From positions 1 through 64,000 of the forward strand of contig VMTE01000010.1 in assembly GCA_013791775.1 (NCBI GenBank): a stretch of DNA of 64,000 nt. Direction: 5' to 3'. This DNA comes from Hyphomonas sp. (lineage in GTDB: Bacteria; Pseudomonadota; Alphaproteobacteria; Caulobacterales; Hyphomonadaceae). The notes under the pieces were generated by a model. The model did no database searches and had not been told where the DNA came from. It saw only the letters and a list, made by a program, of their open reading frames with translations. Positions 17,901 to 27,375 of this stretch are shown here, in pieces (position 1 is the stretch's first letter; each line of letters opens with the position of its first letter). Made by a program: the position numbers and the translations under genes.

Positions 17901-18464
17901 ATGCAGCGCGCTCGGCTTCTATCCCTTTTCGCGGTCGTCTTCTCGGTGGGCGGCTGCGCGTCCACGACCACCGCAGAGCTCTATCCTTCGCCGCAGGAAC
18001 CTGTCTGCGCAGACTCCGCCACAGCCCTGATCCTGTGGACGCCGGCGTGGCGCGCGGACCAGAAGGACGTGCCCGCCCGGGAAGCTGCGGCCGCCGAGGG
18101 CCTCGATCAGTTCTTCGCGAACTCGGGATGTTTCAGGTCTGTTTCACTTGAGCGGTTGCCGCAGACCGCCAGCGAAGCGGCGCAAACGGCCGCCGCCGAG
18201 GCGGCCAGGCGAAACGAGACGGTCGTTCTGATCGCGGTCCGGGAACTGGGCCCCACCGTCGAGATTGGCGCAACACTGGCGCTGGTCGAGGGCGCAACCG
18301 AGGTTGTGCTCGAGGTTTCGGAATTCGCGCCGGGCAAGGCAGATCCCAGGACATTCACCGTTCATTGGCGCAGTGGCGGTCCGGGCGTCGTCAAGGGCGT
18401 CGCCAGTCTCCCGCAGGACATGCAGGCCGCGCTCGCGGCGGGACTTCAGCCGCCCGCGCGGTGA
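17901..18464 (+). CDS. Lipoprotein of unknown function
   Basis: A 187-residue protein with lipoprotein signal MQRARLLSLFAVVFSVGGC, lipidation at C19. The mature protein contains ALILWTPAWRADQKDVPARE and a beta-rich C-terminal half with TVEIGATLALVEG and EFAPGKADPRTFTVHWRSGGPG. The start at 17901 was chosen because it places the signal peptide at the N-terminus; an open frame reaches 17799. No domain family recognised. Probably anchored to the inner or outer membrane. Confidence 0.65.
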   Translation: MQRARLLSLFAVVFSVGGCASTTTAELYPSPQEPVCADSATALILWTPAWRADQKDVPAREAAAAEGLDQFFANSGCFRSVSLERLPQTASEAAQTAAAEAARRNETVVLIAVRELGPTVEIGATLALVEGATEVVLEVSEFAPGKADPRTFTVHWRSGGPGVVKGVASLPQDMQAALAAGLQPPAR

Positions 18465-18500
18465 CGCCCCGCGCTATACCCCCGAGCCCCGGACGGCGAC

Positions 18501-18971
18501 TCACGGCCCACCCGGCGCCTGGTCGTCGATGCCTTCGATTTCGGCTTCGAAGGCGCGGACGCGGGCGGTGAGGGAGACGAGGAAGGCGGTGGACCAACCG
18601 ATCAGCAGGAAGCCGTTGGCCCCTTCCGCTGCGCCGAGCATGCGCCAATCGTCCGACAGGATCACGTCGCCGAAGCCCACCGTGGTGAATGACACGGTCG
18701 AGAAATACAGCGCCGTTTCGAGCTGTTGCAATTCGCCGACACCGAGGTAGGCGAAGGCATAGATCCAGATCTGGAGCGAGTGCAGCGCGAACAGGCCGAA
18801 CACGACCGTGAGGATCGCGATCCCCTGCTTCACGACGGTGGAACTGCGTCTCGGGTGCCCGCCCAACCGGCGCAGCATAGCCATCAGGCCCACCAGCCCG
18901 GCAAAGTGAAGCGTGAAGGTGACGGCGACCAGGAGGGCGGCGACCAACAGGTTCTCGAACAACAGCAACAT
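18501..18971 (-). CDS. Two-span potassium channel-like protein
   Basis: A 156-residue protein with an N-terminal span (FENLLVAALLVAVTFTL), a second span near residues 50-72, a pore loop with selectivity filter TTVGFGD at 96-102, and a final span (GANGFLLIGWSTAFLVSLT). The filter is the Ion_trans_2 signature of K+-selective channels (TVGYG/TVGFG). The C-terminus is short and acidic with no RCK regulatory domain. It probably conducts K+ across the inner membrane. The start at 18971 follows GGAGAGG. Confidence 0.85.
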   Translation of the reverse strand: MLLLFENLLVAALLVAVTFTLHFAGLVGLMAMLRRLGGHPRRSSTVVKQGIAILTVVFGLFALHSLQIWIYAFAYLGVGELQQLETALYFSTVSFTTVGFGDVILSDDWRMLGAAEGANGFLLIGWSTAFLVSLTARVRAFEAEIEGIDDQAPGGP

Positions 18972-19081
18972 GGTCAGCCACCTCTCCGGGAATGGCGGGA
19001 CGTTAGGCCATAGGCCTTGCACTTTCGTTGACGGCCCCGGAATGTGCCGCCACAAACACCAGAAAACACCGGAGGACTGTC

Positions 19082-19897
19082 ATGCCCGCGCCCAAGGACC
19101 TTGAAGGCCGCCACGCCCTTGTCACCGGCTCCGCCGCCGGGCTGGGGCGGTCGATTGCCCTGAAACTGGCCGAGCGCGGGGCCAGCGTGATCGTCAACTG
19201 CACGAAGTCGATGGCCGACGGCGAGGCCACGGTGGCCGATTGCCAGAAGGCCGGCGCGCAGGCGCGTCTGGTCCAGGCGGATGTCTCGACCGATGAAGGC
19301 TGCGCCAAACTTGCCGAAGCCGCCGCACAGGGCGGACGCCTCGATATCCTCGTCAACAATGCGGGCATCACCAAACACGCACGCGACCATTCCGATCTCG
19401 ACGCCCTGACGCGGGAAGACTTCCTGCACACCTATGCGGTGAACGTCGCCGGCCCCTTCCTGATGCTGCAGAAGACCAAGGCGCTGCTGGTCGAGGCGCA
19501 CCGGCAGACCGGGCGGGCCTCGGCGGTGCTGAACGTGTCCTCCATCGCGGGCGTGACCGGGATCGGCTCCTCGGTCGCCTACGCCGCCACCAAGGGCGCG
19601 CTGAACACGATGACCCTGAGCCTGGCGCGCGCGCTGGCGCCGGCGATCCGCGTCAATGCGGTCTGCCCGGGCTTCATCGGCACGCGCTGGTTCAAGGACG
19701 AAATGAGCCCCGAGCAGTACGCGAAGATGGAAGCCGGGGTTGCCGCCTCGGTGCCGCTGCATGTGGCGAGCGGGCCGGATGACATTGCCGACTCGGCGGT
19801 GTTCTTCCTCACCGACGCTTCCCGGCACGTCACGGGCGAGACGCTGCTGGTGGATGCCGGCATGCACCTCGGCTATGCGCCGCTGGTGGCCCGCTGA
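19082..19897 (+). CDS. Short-chain dehydrogenase/reductase
   Basis: A 271-residue Rossmann-fold oxidoreductase. The cofactor loop is TGSAAGLG (residues 15-22), NNAG is at 92-95, catalytic serine near 153-154, and Y167-x-x-x-K171. The C-terminal TGETLLVDAGMHLGY is typical of classical SDRs in the FabG-like group. Cofactor preference is probably NAD(P)H. The substrate is unknown; the gene stands alone. GGAGG lies seven bases before the ATG. Confidence 0.85.
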   Translation: MPAPKDLEGRHALVTGSAAGLGRSIALKLAERGASVIVNCTKSMADGEATVADCQKAGAQARLVQADVSTDEGCAKLAEAAAQGGRLDILVNNAGITKHARDHSDLDALTREDFLHTYAVNVAGPFLMLQKTKALLVEAHRQTGRASAVLNVSSIAGVTGIGSSVAYAATKGALNTMTLSLARALAPAIRVNAVCPGFIGTRWFKDEMSPEQYAKMEAGVAASVPLHVASGPDDIADSAVFFLTDASRHVTGETLLVDAGMHLGYAPLVAR

Positions 19898-20111
19898 GGC
19901 GGAACCTGTTGCGAAACTGCCACAGGGGTGGGGATTCGCTGCATCGCACAAAGCTGAGGCATGGCGCTCATTGCCTGCCCAAAAGCCCGGCGAACCGGTC
20001 CCGGCGCAGGCATTTACGCACGGTTCACCATCGAAATTCCGATCACGCCCCGGCAGCTTCAGGCGTGGCGCTCGATCAGGAGCGTGATGACAGAAGCGAG
20101 GTTTCCTCCAA

Positions 20112-20783
20112 ATGAAAAAACAACTCTCACGGGCCAGCCTTCTTGCCGCCGCGTTGATCGCAGCCGCCGGTACCGCATCGGCCGAAGGCGAATTCTCCGG
20201 CAACGTGGCCATTTCCTCTGACTACGTGTGGCGCGGCGTCTCGCAGTCGAACGGCGACATGGCGATTTCGGGCGGCTTCGACTACGCGAACGGCATGTTC
20301 TATGCCGGTACCTGGGCGTCGAACATCGACTTCGAAGACGCCTCCGACGCGAACGTCGAAATCGACTTCTACGGCGGTATCGCCAGCGAGTTCTCCAACG
20401 GCGTCACCTGGGATCTGGGCGTGATCTACTACGTCTACCCTGACTCCGAGGATTCGGACCTCGACTTCGTCGAGCTGAAGGGTGCGCTCGGCTACGCCTT
20501 CGATGCAGGCCTGTCGGTCGGCGCCGAGGCCTATTACGACCCGGACAACAAGAACATGTACCTCAACGCGACGGCCGGTTACGCCCTCACCGAGAACTTC
20601 GGGGTTGATGCGAGCGTCGGCAACTACCAGTTCGATGCAGGCGGCGACTACACCAACTGGTCGCTGGGTGCGTCCACGTCGGCAGCCGGCTTCGGCTTCG
20701 ACCTGCGCTACTGGGGCACGGACGTCGACAACGTTGAAGTTGCTGATGACCGCGTCGTGCTGACCGTTTCGCGCAGCATGTAA
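20112..20783 (+). CDS. TorF-family putative outer-membrane porin
   Basis: A 223-residue protein with a cleavable signal ending ALIAAAGTASA-E at about residue 24. The mature part starts FSGNVAISSDYVWRGVSQS, the signature of the TIGR02001/TorF putative porin family, and continues as alternating aromatic/hydrophobic beta strands rich in aspartate and tyrosine, ending in VVLTVSRSM. It should form a small beta barrel in the outer membrane; the solute is not known. It is followed by a strong terminator, so it is probably transcribed alone. Confidence 0.82.
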   Translation: MKKQLSRASLLAAALIAAAGTASAEGEFSGNVAISSDYVWRGVSQSNGDMAISGGFDYANGMFYAGTWASNIDFEDASDANVEIDFYGGIASEFSNGVTWDLGVIYYVYPDSEDSDLDFVELKGALGYAFDAGLSVGAEAYYDPDNKNMYLNATAGYALTENFGVDASVGNYQFDAGGDYTNWSLGASTSAAGFGFDLRYWGTDVDNVEVADDRVVLTVSRSM

Positions 20784-20811
20784 GCCATCCGGCTTGCTAT
20801 ACACGGCCCTG

Positions 20812-20861
20812 GAGCCGCATGCGGGTTTATTCCTTTCCCCGCATGCGGCTCTTTGCTTTTG
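20812..20861 (+). terminator. Rho-independent terminator after porin gene
   Basis: A 14-base perfect stem (gagccgcatgcggg at 20812-20825 with cccgcatgcggctc at 20838-20851) is followed by tttgctttt. It lies 28 bases after the porin stop codon. Confidence 0.85.
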
Positions 20862-20932
20862 TTAACTCACTCCGGCTGGAAGTTGCGCGCAGACGGGGTT
20901 ATAGGCATGGACTTTCCCCGGGGAGAGGCTTC

Positions 20933-22051
20933 ATGCGCATTGGCGTTCCATCTGAAATCAAAAAACAGGAATCCCGTGTCGGTCTGACACCGGAAAGCGT
21001 GGGCGAGCTGGTCCGGGCGGGCCACAGCGTGCTGGTCCAGTCCGGCGCCGGGCTCAATTCCGGCTTTTCCAACGAGGCCTACACGGCGGTCGGCGCCGCG
21101 ATGGCGCCGGACGCGGCGGCCGTTTTCGCCGGCAGCGAGCTGATCGTGAAGGTGAAGGAACCGCAGCCGGAAGAGACCGCGCGGCTGACCCCGGACCATA
21201 CCCTGTTCACCTATCTCCACCTTGCGCCCGATCCGGTTCAGGCCAGGGGCCTGATGAAGTCCGGCTGTCTGGCGATTGCCTACGAGACCGTGACCGATGA
21301 CGAAGGCGGCCTGCCATTGCTGCGCCCGATGAGCCAGGTGGCGGGGCGGATGTCGATGCAGGTGGCGGCCTGGGCGCTGATGCGCACCAAGCGCGGACGC
21401 GGCATCCTGCTCGGCGGTGTGCCGGGCGTGGCGCCGTCCAAGGTGGTGATCATCGGCGGCGGCGTGTCGGGCACCCATGCGGCGGAAATCGCCGTGGGTA
21501 TGCGCGCGGACGTGACCGTGTTCGACCGCAACAATGTGCGCCTCGGCCAGCTCGACGAGCAGTTCCGCGGCAGCCTGAAGACCATGTACTCGACCGCCCA
21601 CGCGCTGGCCGAAGCCATCAAGGAAGCCGACCTCGTGATCGGCGCGGTGCTGATCCCCGGCGCGGCGGCCCCGAAACTGATCAGCCGCGAACAGCTGAAG
21701 ACGATGAAGCCCGGCGCCGTGCTGGTGGACATCGCCATCGACCAGGGCGGCTGTTTCGAGACCAGCCACGCGACGACGCACGAAGACCCGATCTACGACG
21801 TGGACGGAATACTCCACTACTGCGTGGCCAACATGCCGGGCGCGGTGCCGCGCACCTCGACCTATGCGCTGAACAACGCCACCCTCCCCTTCGTGATGCA
21901 GATCGCCAACAAGGGCGCCCGCGCCGCCATCAACGCCAACAAGCACCTCGCCCACGGCCTGACCGTTGACCAGGGCACGATCGCCCACAAGCTGGTGGCG
22001 CGAGACCTCGGCGAGAAATATGTCCGGCCGGACTGGCTGACGGTGATTTGA
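20933..22051 (+). CDS. ald: Alanine dehydrogenase
   Basis: This 372-residue enzyme interconverts L-alanine and pyruvate plus ammonia with NAD. It begins [20 protein letters not shown], the family signature, with substrate-binding residues in KVKEPQ and TYLHLA. The NAD-binding loop is [17 protein letters not shown] near residue 170, and the pyruvate-site motif [14 protein letters not shown] follows. Length equals the family norm. A frame extends upstream to 20819 through the terminator, but the ATG at 20933 preceded by GGGGAGAGG is the clear start. Confidence 0.95.
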   Translation: MRIGVPSEIKKQESRVGLTPESVGELVRAGHSVLVQSGAGLNSGFSNEAYTAVGAAMAPDAAAVFAGSELIVKVKEPQPEETARLTPDHTLFTYLHLAPDPVQARGLMKSGCLAIAYETVTDDEGGLPLLRPMSQVAGRMSMQVAAWALMRTKRGRGILLGGVPGVAPSKVVIIGGGVSGTHAAEIAVGMRADVTVFDRNNVRLGQLDEQFRGSLKTMYSTAHALAEAIKEADLVIGAVLIPGAAAPKLISREQLKTMKPGAVLVDIAIDQGGCFETSHATTHEDPIYDVDGILHYCVANMPGAVPRTSTYALNNATLPFVMQIANKGARAAINANKHLAHGLTVDQGTIAHKLVARDLGEKYVRPDWLTVI

Positions 22052-22079
22052 ACCGGGGCGCAGCCGCTGCGCGCGCGGT

Positions 22080-23390
22080 CTACTCCTTCGCCACGCCGCC
22101 GCGCACCATGACGAACTCAACCGCCTTGAGGACCTTCACATCCTTCAGCGGGTCTCCCTTGACGGCGATCAGGTCAGCGCTCTTGCCGGGCTCCAGCGTG
22201 CCAATCTCTGCCGACAGGCCGAGGAGATCGGCGGCGTTGACCGTGGCCGCCTTGATGGCTTCAGCCGGCGGCATGCCGAACTTGACCAGGAGTTCGAACT
22301 CGTCGGCATTGCGCCCGTGCTTGGAGACGCCGGCATCCGTGCCGAACGCGATTTTCACGCCGGCAGCATAGAGTGTTTCGAGGCTTTTTCCGGTGATGCC
22401 GATGCGCCATTCGATCTTGGCTTTCACGTCCGGCTCATAGGCGTCGGGATTGGCTTCGAGGCGCTCAATATATCCGTTCACGGTCGAAAGCGTCGGGACA
22501 TAGTAGGCATCTGACGCCACAAAGGCGTCGATGGTTTCCGGGTCGAGGATCGTGCCATGCTCGATGGAATCGACACCGGCGAGCAGTGCGAGCCGGATGC
22601 CGTCGGCGCCGTGGGCGTGGGCGGAGACCTTCTTGCCAAAGAGTTTTGCGGTTTCAACGATGGCGCGCGCTTCATCCTCGAACATCTGCTTGCCGAGGCC
22701 GGCGCCGATGCGGCTGTTGACGCCGCCGGTGGTGGCGAGCTTGATGACGTCCGCGCCGCGCGCGACCTGCAGGCGCACGGCGCGGCGGCAGTCATCGGCG
22801 CCGCTGCAGGTGTTGCCGGCCGTGTTGAAATATTCCCGCAGTTCATCCCGGAAGCCGAGCGAGCCATCCATGTGCCCCGCCGAGGCGGAGATCGAGGCGC
22901 CGGCATCGAGGATGCGCGGGCCGGTGACCTGGCCGTCATTGACGGCGTCGCGCAGCGCCAGCACGGCGCCATCACCGTCCCCGAGATTGCGCACGGTCGT
23001 GAAGCCGGCGCGCAGGGTTTTCATGCCGTTATCCCAGGCATTGAAGGCCTGCGCGGCGGGCGAAAGGGTGACGTCTTCGAGCTGTCCGGCGAGGCCGCCG
23101 GCGTCTGACGTCAGGTGAACGTGCGAATCGATCAGGCCCGGCAGGACGTATTTGTCCTTCAGGTCGATGACGCGGATCTTCTTGTCCTTCGGCGCCTGAA
23201 ACCCCGGCGTGAGGGAGACGATCCTGCCATCGGTGACGATGATCGTCGTCTCGCCCAGCGGCGCCTCGCCCGGCACGGCGAGCACCTTGCCCGCCTGCAC
23301 GTAGAGCGTTTCGGCGAGCGCGGGCAGCGCGAGGACCAGTGCGGCTGCGGCCACGGCAACGGATCGCAGGATTCGGGAAGAAGAATTCAT
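22080..23390 (-). CDS. Exported amidohydrolase (imidazolonepropionase/Xaa-Pro dipeptidase-like)
   Basis: A 436-residue metal-dependent hydrolase with a signal peptide ending LVLALPALA-E (about residue 27). Metal ligands are visible in LIDSHVHLTS (HxH), the lysine in ADVIKLATTGG, VSAHAHG, DSIEHGT and the aspartate in IAFGTDAGVSKHG. The C-terminal strand LIAVKGDPLKDV completes the composite domain. It probably hydrolyses dipeptides, lactams or esters in the periplasm. It contains CSGADDCRRAV, a likely disulfide loop shared with the paralogue at 52849-54126. Start at 23390 chosen for the signal peptide. Confidence 0.88.
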   Translation of the reverse strand: MNSSSRILRSVAVAAAALVLALPALAETLYVQAGKVLAVPGEAPLGETTIIVTDGRIVSLTPGFQAPKDKKIRVIDLKDKYVLPGLIDSHVHLTSDAGGLAGQLEDVTLSPAAQAFNAWDNGMKTLRAGFTTVRNLGDGDGAVLALRDAVNDGQVTGPRILDAGASISASAGHMDGSLGFRDELREYFNTAGNTCSGADDCRRAVRLQVARGADVIKLATTGGVNSRIGAGLGKQMFEDEARAIVETAKLFGKKVSAHAHGADGIRLALLAGVDSIEHGTILDPETIDAFVASDAYYVPTLSTVNGYIERLEANPDAYEPDVKAKIEWRIGITGKSLETLYAAGVKIAFGTDAGVSKHGRNADEFELLVKFGMPPAEAIKAATVNAADLLGLSAEIGTLEPGKSADLIAVKGDPLKDVKVLKAVEFVMVRGGVAKE

Positions 23391-23514
23391 GTAACGGCCC
23401 TCCGGGGAAACCAAGCATAATCTGGCATATGTGTTATCAGACGCGCGCGGCGAGAAAACCCTCGTGGTCAAACTGCAGTTGAGTCAAGTTTCAACGGTCA
23501 GACAGGAGGCCCCC

Positions 23515-24381
23515 ATGATCGAACTCATCATCGACAAACGCACCCGCGACCTTGGCGGCGGATTTGAAGTCGGCCGGGTGCTGCCCTTCGCCAAGCGGCG
23601 GATGGTCGGACCCTTCATCTTCTTCGACCAGATGGGACCGGTGGATTTCGCGCCTGGCATCCCGCGCGCGCTGGACGTGCGCCCGCATCCGCATATCGGC
23701 CTCTCGACCGTGACCTATCTCTATTCCGGCGCGCTGACGCACCGCGACAGCCTGGGCTTCAAGCAGGAGATCCGCCCCGGCGCGGTGAACTGGATGACGG
23801 CCGGAAAGGGCATCACCCATTCGGAGCGACTGGAGTTTGCCCGGATGAACGGCGCGCATATGCACGGCATCCAGGCCTGGGTGGCGCTGCCGGCCGAGGC
23901 CGAGGAGACCGACCCCGGATTCTGGCATCACGCCGCAGACAGCCTGCCGGTTTGGACCGAGGCTGGCCTCCGTGGACGGATGATTGCGGGCGCCGCCGAG
24001 GGGCTCGACGCGGGCGTGAAGGTGAACTCGCCGCTGTTCTACATGCACTGGGACATGGACGCCGGCGCCTCGCGCGGCGTGCCGGCGGACTATCCGGAAC
24101 GGGCCGTCTACGTTACAACCGGCTCTGCCGAGGTTGACGGACAGGTCCTGAACGCCGGGCAAATGGCCGTGCTCGGCAAGGGCGATGCGCGCGTCACGGC
24201 CCGCGAACCTTCGACCGTAATGGTGCTGGGCGGCGAGCCGGTCGGCGAACGGTTCATCTTCTGGAACTTCGTATCCTCCTCGAAAGCGCGTCTCGAACAG
24301 GCCAAGGAAGACTGGAAGCAAGGCCGGATGAAACTGCCGGAAGGCGACACGGACGACTTCACGCCCATGCCGGAAGGCTGA
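23515..24381 (+). CDS. Pirin family bicupin protein
   Basis: A 288-residue pirin. The N-terminal cupin has the metal-binding set H58, H60, H102 and E104 (RPHPHIGLSTVTY and AGKGITHSE). The C-terminal cupin holds the second barrel. Bacterial pirins may act as quercetinases or as redox-sensitive partners of metabolic enzymes; which applies here cannot be told. The start follows CAGGAGG. It lies 20 bases upstream of the hydrolase-OsmC gene, suggesting cotranscription and a shared role in dealing with reactive or phenolic compounds. Confidence 0.9.
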   Translation: MIELIIDKRTRDLGGGFEVGRVLPFAKRRMVGPFIFFDQMGPVDFAPGIPRALDVRPHPHIGLSTVTYLYSGALTHRDSLGFKQEIRPGAVNWMTAGKGITHSERLEFARMNGAHMHGIQAWVALPAEAEETDPGFWHHAADSLPVWTEAGLRGRMIAGAAEGLDAGVKVNSPLFYMHWDMDAGASRGVPADYPERAVYVTTGSAEVDGQVLNAGQMAVLGKGDARVTAREPSTVMVLGGEPVGERFIFWNFVSSSKARLEQAKEDWKQGRMKLPEGDTDDFTPMPEG

Positions 24382-24401
24382 GGCCCGACAGGACAAACGA
24401 C

Positions 24402-25610
24402 ATGAAAACCGAAACTGTCACATTCCCGGGCGCAGCCGGGCAGACCCTGTCCGGCAGGCTGGAACGGCCTGTTGGCATACCGCGCGCCTGGGCGGTGTTT
24501 GCGCACTGCTTCACCTGCGGCAAAGAATCGGCCGCTGCCACGCGCGTTTCCCGCGCGCTGGCCAAACACGGCTTCGCGGTGCTCCGGTTCGACTTTGCCG
24601 GCATCGGCCATTCGGATGGCGCCTTCGCGCAGACCACCTTCTCGTCCAACGTGGACGACCTGGTCGCGGCGGCAGACTTCATCAGGTCCGTCTACGGACC
24701 ACCTTCACTGCTGATCGGGCACAGCCTCGGCGGCGCAGCCGTGCTGGCAGCCGCCGGCCGGATTGCGGATGCCGCAGCGGTGGTCACCATCGGCGCACCG
24801 GCGGATGTCGCGCATGTGGAGCAGAATTTCGCCGATGCGGTTGGCACGATCGAAGCGCACGGTGCGGCGGATGTGAAACTGGGCGGCAAGCCCTTCACCA
24901 TCAGCCGTGACTTTCTTCAGGACATCCGCAACCAGCCGCAGCTGAAGCGCATCGCCGCGCTGCGCAAGGCCTTGCTCATCCTCCACGCGCCTGGCGATGG
25001 TGTGGTCGGAATTGACAACGCCACCGTCATCTTCCAGGCCGCAAAACACCCAAAGAGCTTCGTCTCGCTGGACAAGGCCGATCATTTCCTGACGCGCCCG
25101 GAAGACGCGGCCTATGCCGCCGATTTGATTGCCGGCTGGTCGGCGCGCTATGTGCCGGTGCCGCCCATGCCGGTGCATCCTGAAGGCTACGTGGTTGCCG
25201 AAGAGACCGGTGATGGTCTGTATGCAAACCTTGTCCATTCCGGACAGCACATGATCCTCGCCGACGAACCGAAGGATATCGGCGGCCAGGATCTGGGCCC
25301 CTCACCTTACGATCTGCTCGCCGGCAGTCTCGCCGCCTGCAAGTCGATGACGATGCGCATGTATGCAAACCAGAAGAAGTGGGACGTGACGCGCATTGCC
25401 GTCGCCGTGAAGCACGACAAGGTTCACGCGGCCGACTGCGCCGATTGCGAAACCCGGGAAGGCAAGATCGACCAGTTCACGGTCTCCATCACGCTCGAAG
25501 GAGATCTCGACGACACCCAGCGCGCGCGCATGATCGAGATTTCCGGGAAATGCCCGGTCCACCGCACGCTGTCGGGCGAAGTGAAAATCCGGACCCAGGT
25601 GACCGCTTGA
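24402..25610 (+). CDS. Bifunctional alpha/beta hydrolase-OsmC protein
   Basis: A 402-residue fusion. Residues 1-255 are an alpha/beta hydrolase with nucleophile S108 in LIGHSLGGA, an aspartate near HAPGDGVV and histidine in LDKADHFLTR. Residues 260-402 are an OsmC/Ohr domain with two conserved cysteines, one in LAACKSMTMRMYA and C384 in GKCPVHRTL. OsmC domains reduce organic hydroperoxides; a plausible joint role is ester cleavage with peroxide reduction, but no substrate is known. This domain order recurs in many bacteria. It probably shares a transcript with the pirin gene just upstream. Confidence 0.9.
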   Translation: MKTETVTFPGAAGQTLSGRLERPVGIPRAWAVFAHCFTCGKESAAATRVSRALAKHGFAVLRFDFAGIGHSDGAFAQTTFSSNVDDLVAAADFIRSVYGPPSLLIGHSLGGAAVLAAAGRIADAAAVVTIGAPADVAHVEQNFADAVGTIEAHGAADVKLGGKPFTISRDFLQDIRNQPQLKRIAALRKALLILHAPGDGVVGIDNATVIFQAAKHPKSFVSLDKADHFLTRPEDAAYAADLIAGWSARYVPVPPMPVHPEGYVVAEETGDGLYANLVHSGQHMILADEPKDIGGQDLGPSPYDLLAGSLAACKSMTMRMYANQKKWDVTRIAVAVKHDKVHAADCADCETREGKIDQFTVSITLEGDLDDTQRARMIEISGKCPVHRTLSGEVKIRTQVTA

Positions 25611-25655
25611 TCCGCTCTCGCGGACCGGCAAGAGTCGTTGATTCATCCTGCGCCT

Positions 25656-25680
25656 TCATTCGGTCCCCCGGACCGAATGA
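25656..25680. repeat. Perfect 11-bp hairpin
   Basis: TCATTCGGTCC (25656-25666), loop ccc, then the exact reverse complement to 25680. Around it two copies of TGATCCGCT..GCGGACCGGC (25610-25629 and 25679-25700) are nearly direct repeats. It lies between the hydrolase-OsmC stop and the tRNA-Leu gene. There is no T-run; it may act as a weak terminator or be a repeat element. Confidence 0.6.
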
Positions 25681-25703
25681 TCCGCTGCGCGGACCGGCTT
25701 GGA

Positions 25704-25790
25704 TGGTGCGGGCGGCCGGGCTTGAACCGGCAAAGCCTTTCGGCCGAGGGATTTTAAGTCCCTTGCGTTTACCAATTTCGCCACGCCCGC
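25704..25790 (-). tRNA. tRNA-Leu (anticodon TAA)
   Basis: On the minus strand the acceptor GCGGGCG pairs with CGCCCGC. The D arm is GCGAAATTGGTAAACGC, the anticodon stem AGGGA/TCCCT encloses loop CTTAAAA (anticodon TAA at 25754-25756), a long variable arm follows, the T arm holds GGTTCAAGCCC, discriminator A, and CCA is encoded at 25704-25706. Length 87 bases, class II leucine tRNA. Confidence 0.95.
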
Positions 25791-25905
25791 ACTCGGCCCG
25801 AGGGTTAGGGCGCAGCCGGGCGGATGGCAAGCCGCCCCCCGGTTTCCCCGGCAGCCAATCCGCGCTAAGCGGGAGGCGCAAACCGAGGGGCTCAAGGACC
25901 AGACG

Positions 25906-27375
25906 ATGACCGAGACGGGCGAGACACTCCCGCCGCGCACTCCTGCGCCCTCCGATGCCTCGGGCGGCGGGCGCGGCGCGCTCTACGGCCTGTTCCTCGG
26001 GCCGGCGCTGGGCCTGCTGATCGCGCTGGCCCCTGCGCCGGACGGTCTGGACCGGATCGGCCTGATGGTGGCAGGCCTCCTGGTGCTGATGGCGGTCTGG
26101 TGGGCGAGCGAGGCGGTGCCGATTGCCATCACCTCCCTGTTGCCGCTGGCGATCCTGCCGCTCATGGAGGTGATGCCGCTGAAGGCGGTGGCCGCGCCTT
26201 ATGCGGACCCCACGGTGCTACTCCTGTTTGGCGGGTTCATCGTGGCGCTCGCCATCGAGAAATGGAATCTGCACCGGCGCATCGCGCTGAACGTGCTGGT
26301 GGTGTCGGGCGCACGGCTGAAGCTGCTGGCTGCCGGTTTCATGCTGACCACCGCGCTGCTGTCGATGTGGATTTCCAATACGGCGACCACGCTGATGATG
26401 GCGCCGATTGCGATGTCGGTGGCGCTGGCGGCCGGGGGCGGTGCGCGGCTGGCCGGGGCCTTGCTGCTGGGCGTGGCCTATTCGGCCTCCATCGGCGGTC
26501 TCGCTACACCGGTCGGCACACCCACCAACCTTATCGCCATGGGCTGGCTGGCCGAGAACGCCGATATCACCCTCACCTTCCGCGAGTGGATGGCGATCGG
26601 CTTGCCCATCGTGGGACTGATGTTGCCGGCCGCCTGGCTGGTGGTGACGTGGGGGCTGAAATCCGATGCAGCCGGCGCGCGGGCGGCGCATGACGAAATC
26701 CGGTCGCAGCATCGCGGTCTCGGCCCGGTCTCGCGGCCCGAGGCCCGCGTGGCGGCCGTGTTTGCCGTCATCGCCTCGGCCTGGATTTTCCGCGAGCAGC
26801 TGGTCAAGGTGCCGGGCCTCGCGGGCCTCACCGACATGGGCATCGCCATCCTCGGCGCGGTGGTGATGTTCCTCGTGCCGCACGGCGACGCGAAGGCCAA
26901 GGCGGCAGGACGCGGCTTTGCCTTGCTCGACTGGGACGACGGCAAGTCGATCCCTTGGGACGTTGTGCTGCTGTTCGGCGGCGGCCTGTCGATTGCCGCA
27001 GCGGTTCAGGCTTCGGGCCTTGCCACCTGGCTGGGCACCTCACTCGCGGGGCTCGCGGTGCTGCCACCCATCCTCGTAATCCTGATCATCGTGACGCTGC
27101 TGATCTTCCTGACCGAAGTGATGTCGAACGTGGCGGCGATGACCACCTTCCTGCCCGTGCTCGGCGCGATGGCGGCGGCGACGGGAATAGATGTGACCAG
27201 CCTGGTGATCCCGTGCGCAATGGCGGCGTCCTGCGCCTTCATGCTGCCGATTGCGACCGGGCCGAACGCCGTGGTGTTCGGCACGCGGCAGCTTTCCATC
27301 GCCCGGATGGCCAAGTCAGGCCTCTGGCTGAACCTTGCCTGCATCGCGATCGTGACGGTGTTCTTCGGGGTGTGA
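25906..27375 (+). CDS. DASS (SLC13) family Na+/dicarboxylate-type transporter
   Basis: A 489-residue inner-membrane transporter with roughly eleven spans. The two inverted sodium/carboxylate-binding motifs are present as SMWISNTATTLMM (about residue 160) and TEVMSNVAAMTTFLP (about 405), with the associated TPVGTPTNLIAMG and LPIATGPNAVVFG hairpin tips. Members import C4-dicarboxylates, citrate or sulfate with Na+. It cannot be told which from sequence alone; the SNT-type motif favours dicarboxylates. It is probably monocistronic, with no metabolic genes adjacent that would fix the substrate. Confidence 0.9.
   Translation: MTETGETLPPRTPAPSDASGGGRGALYGLFLGPALGLLIALAPAPDGLDRIGLMVAGLLVLMAVWWASEAVPIAITSLLPLAILPLMEVMPLKAVAAPYADPTVLLLFGGFIVALAIEKWNLHRRIALNVLVVSGARLKLLAAGFMLTTALLSMWISNTATTLMMAPIAMSVALAAGGGARLAGALLLGVAYSASIGGLATPVGTPTNLIAMGWLAENADITLTFREWMAIGLPIVGLMLPAAWLVVTWGLKSDAAGARAAHDEIRSQHRGLGPVSRPEARVAAVFAVIASAWIFREQLVKVPGLAGLTDMGIAILGAVVMFLVPHGDAKAKAAGRGFALLDWDDGKSIPWDVVLLFGGGLSIAAAVQASGLATWLGTSLAGLAVLPPILVILIIVTLLIFLTEVMSNVAAMTTFLPVLGAMAAATGIDVTSLVIPCAMAASCAFMLPIATGPNAVVFGTRQLSIARMAKSGLWLNLACIAIVTVFFGV

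Noticed and set aside
18133-18365. Three short minus-strand frames opposite the lipoprotein at 17901
   Set aside because: All are shadows of the plus-strand lipoprotein gene, which has a proper signal peptide.
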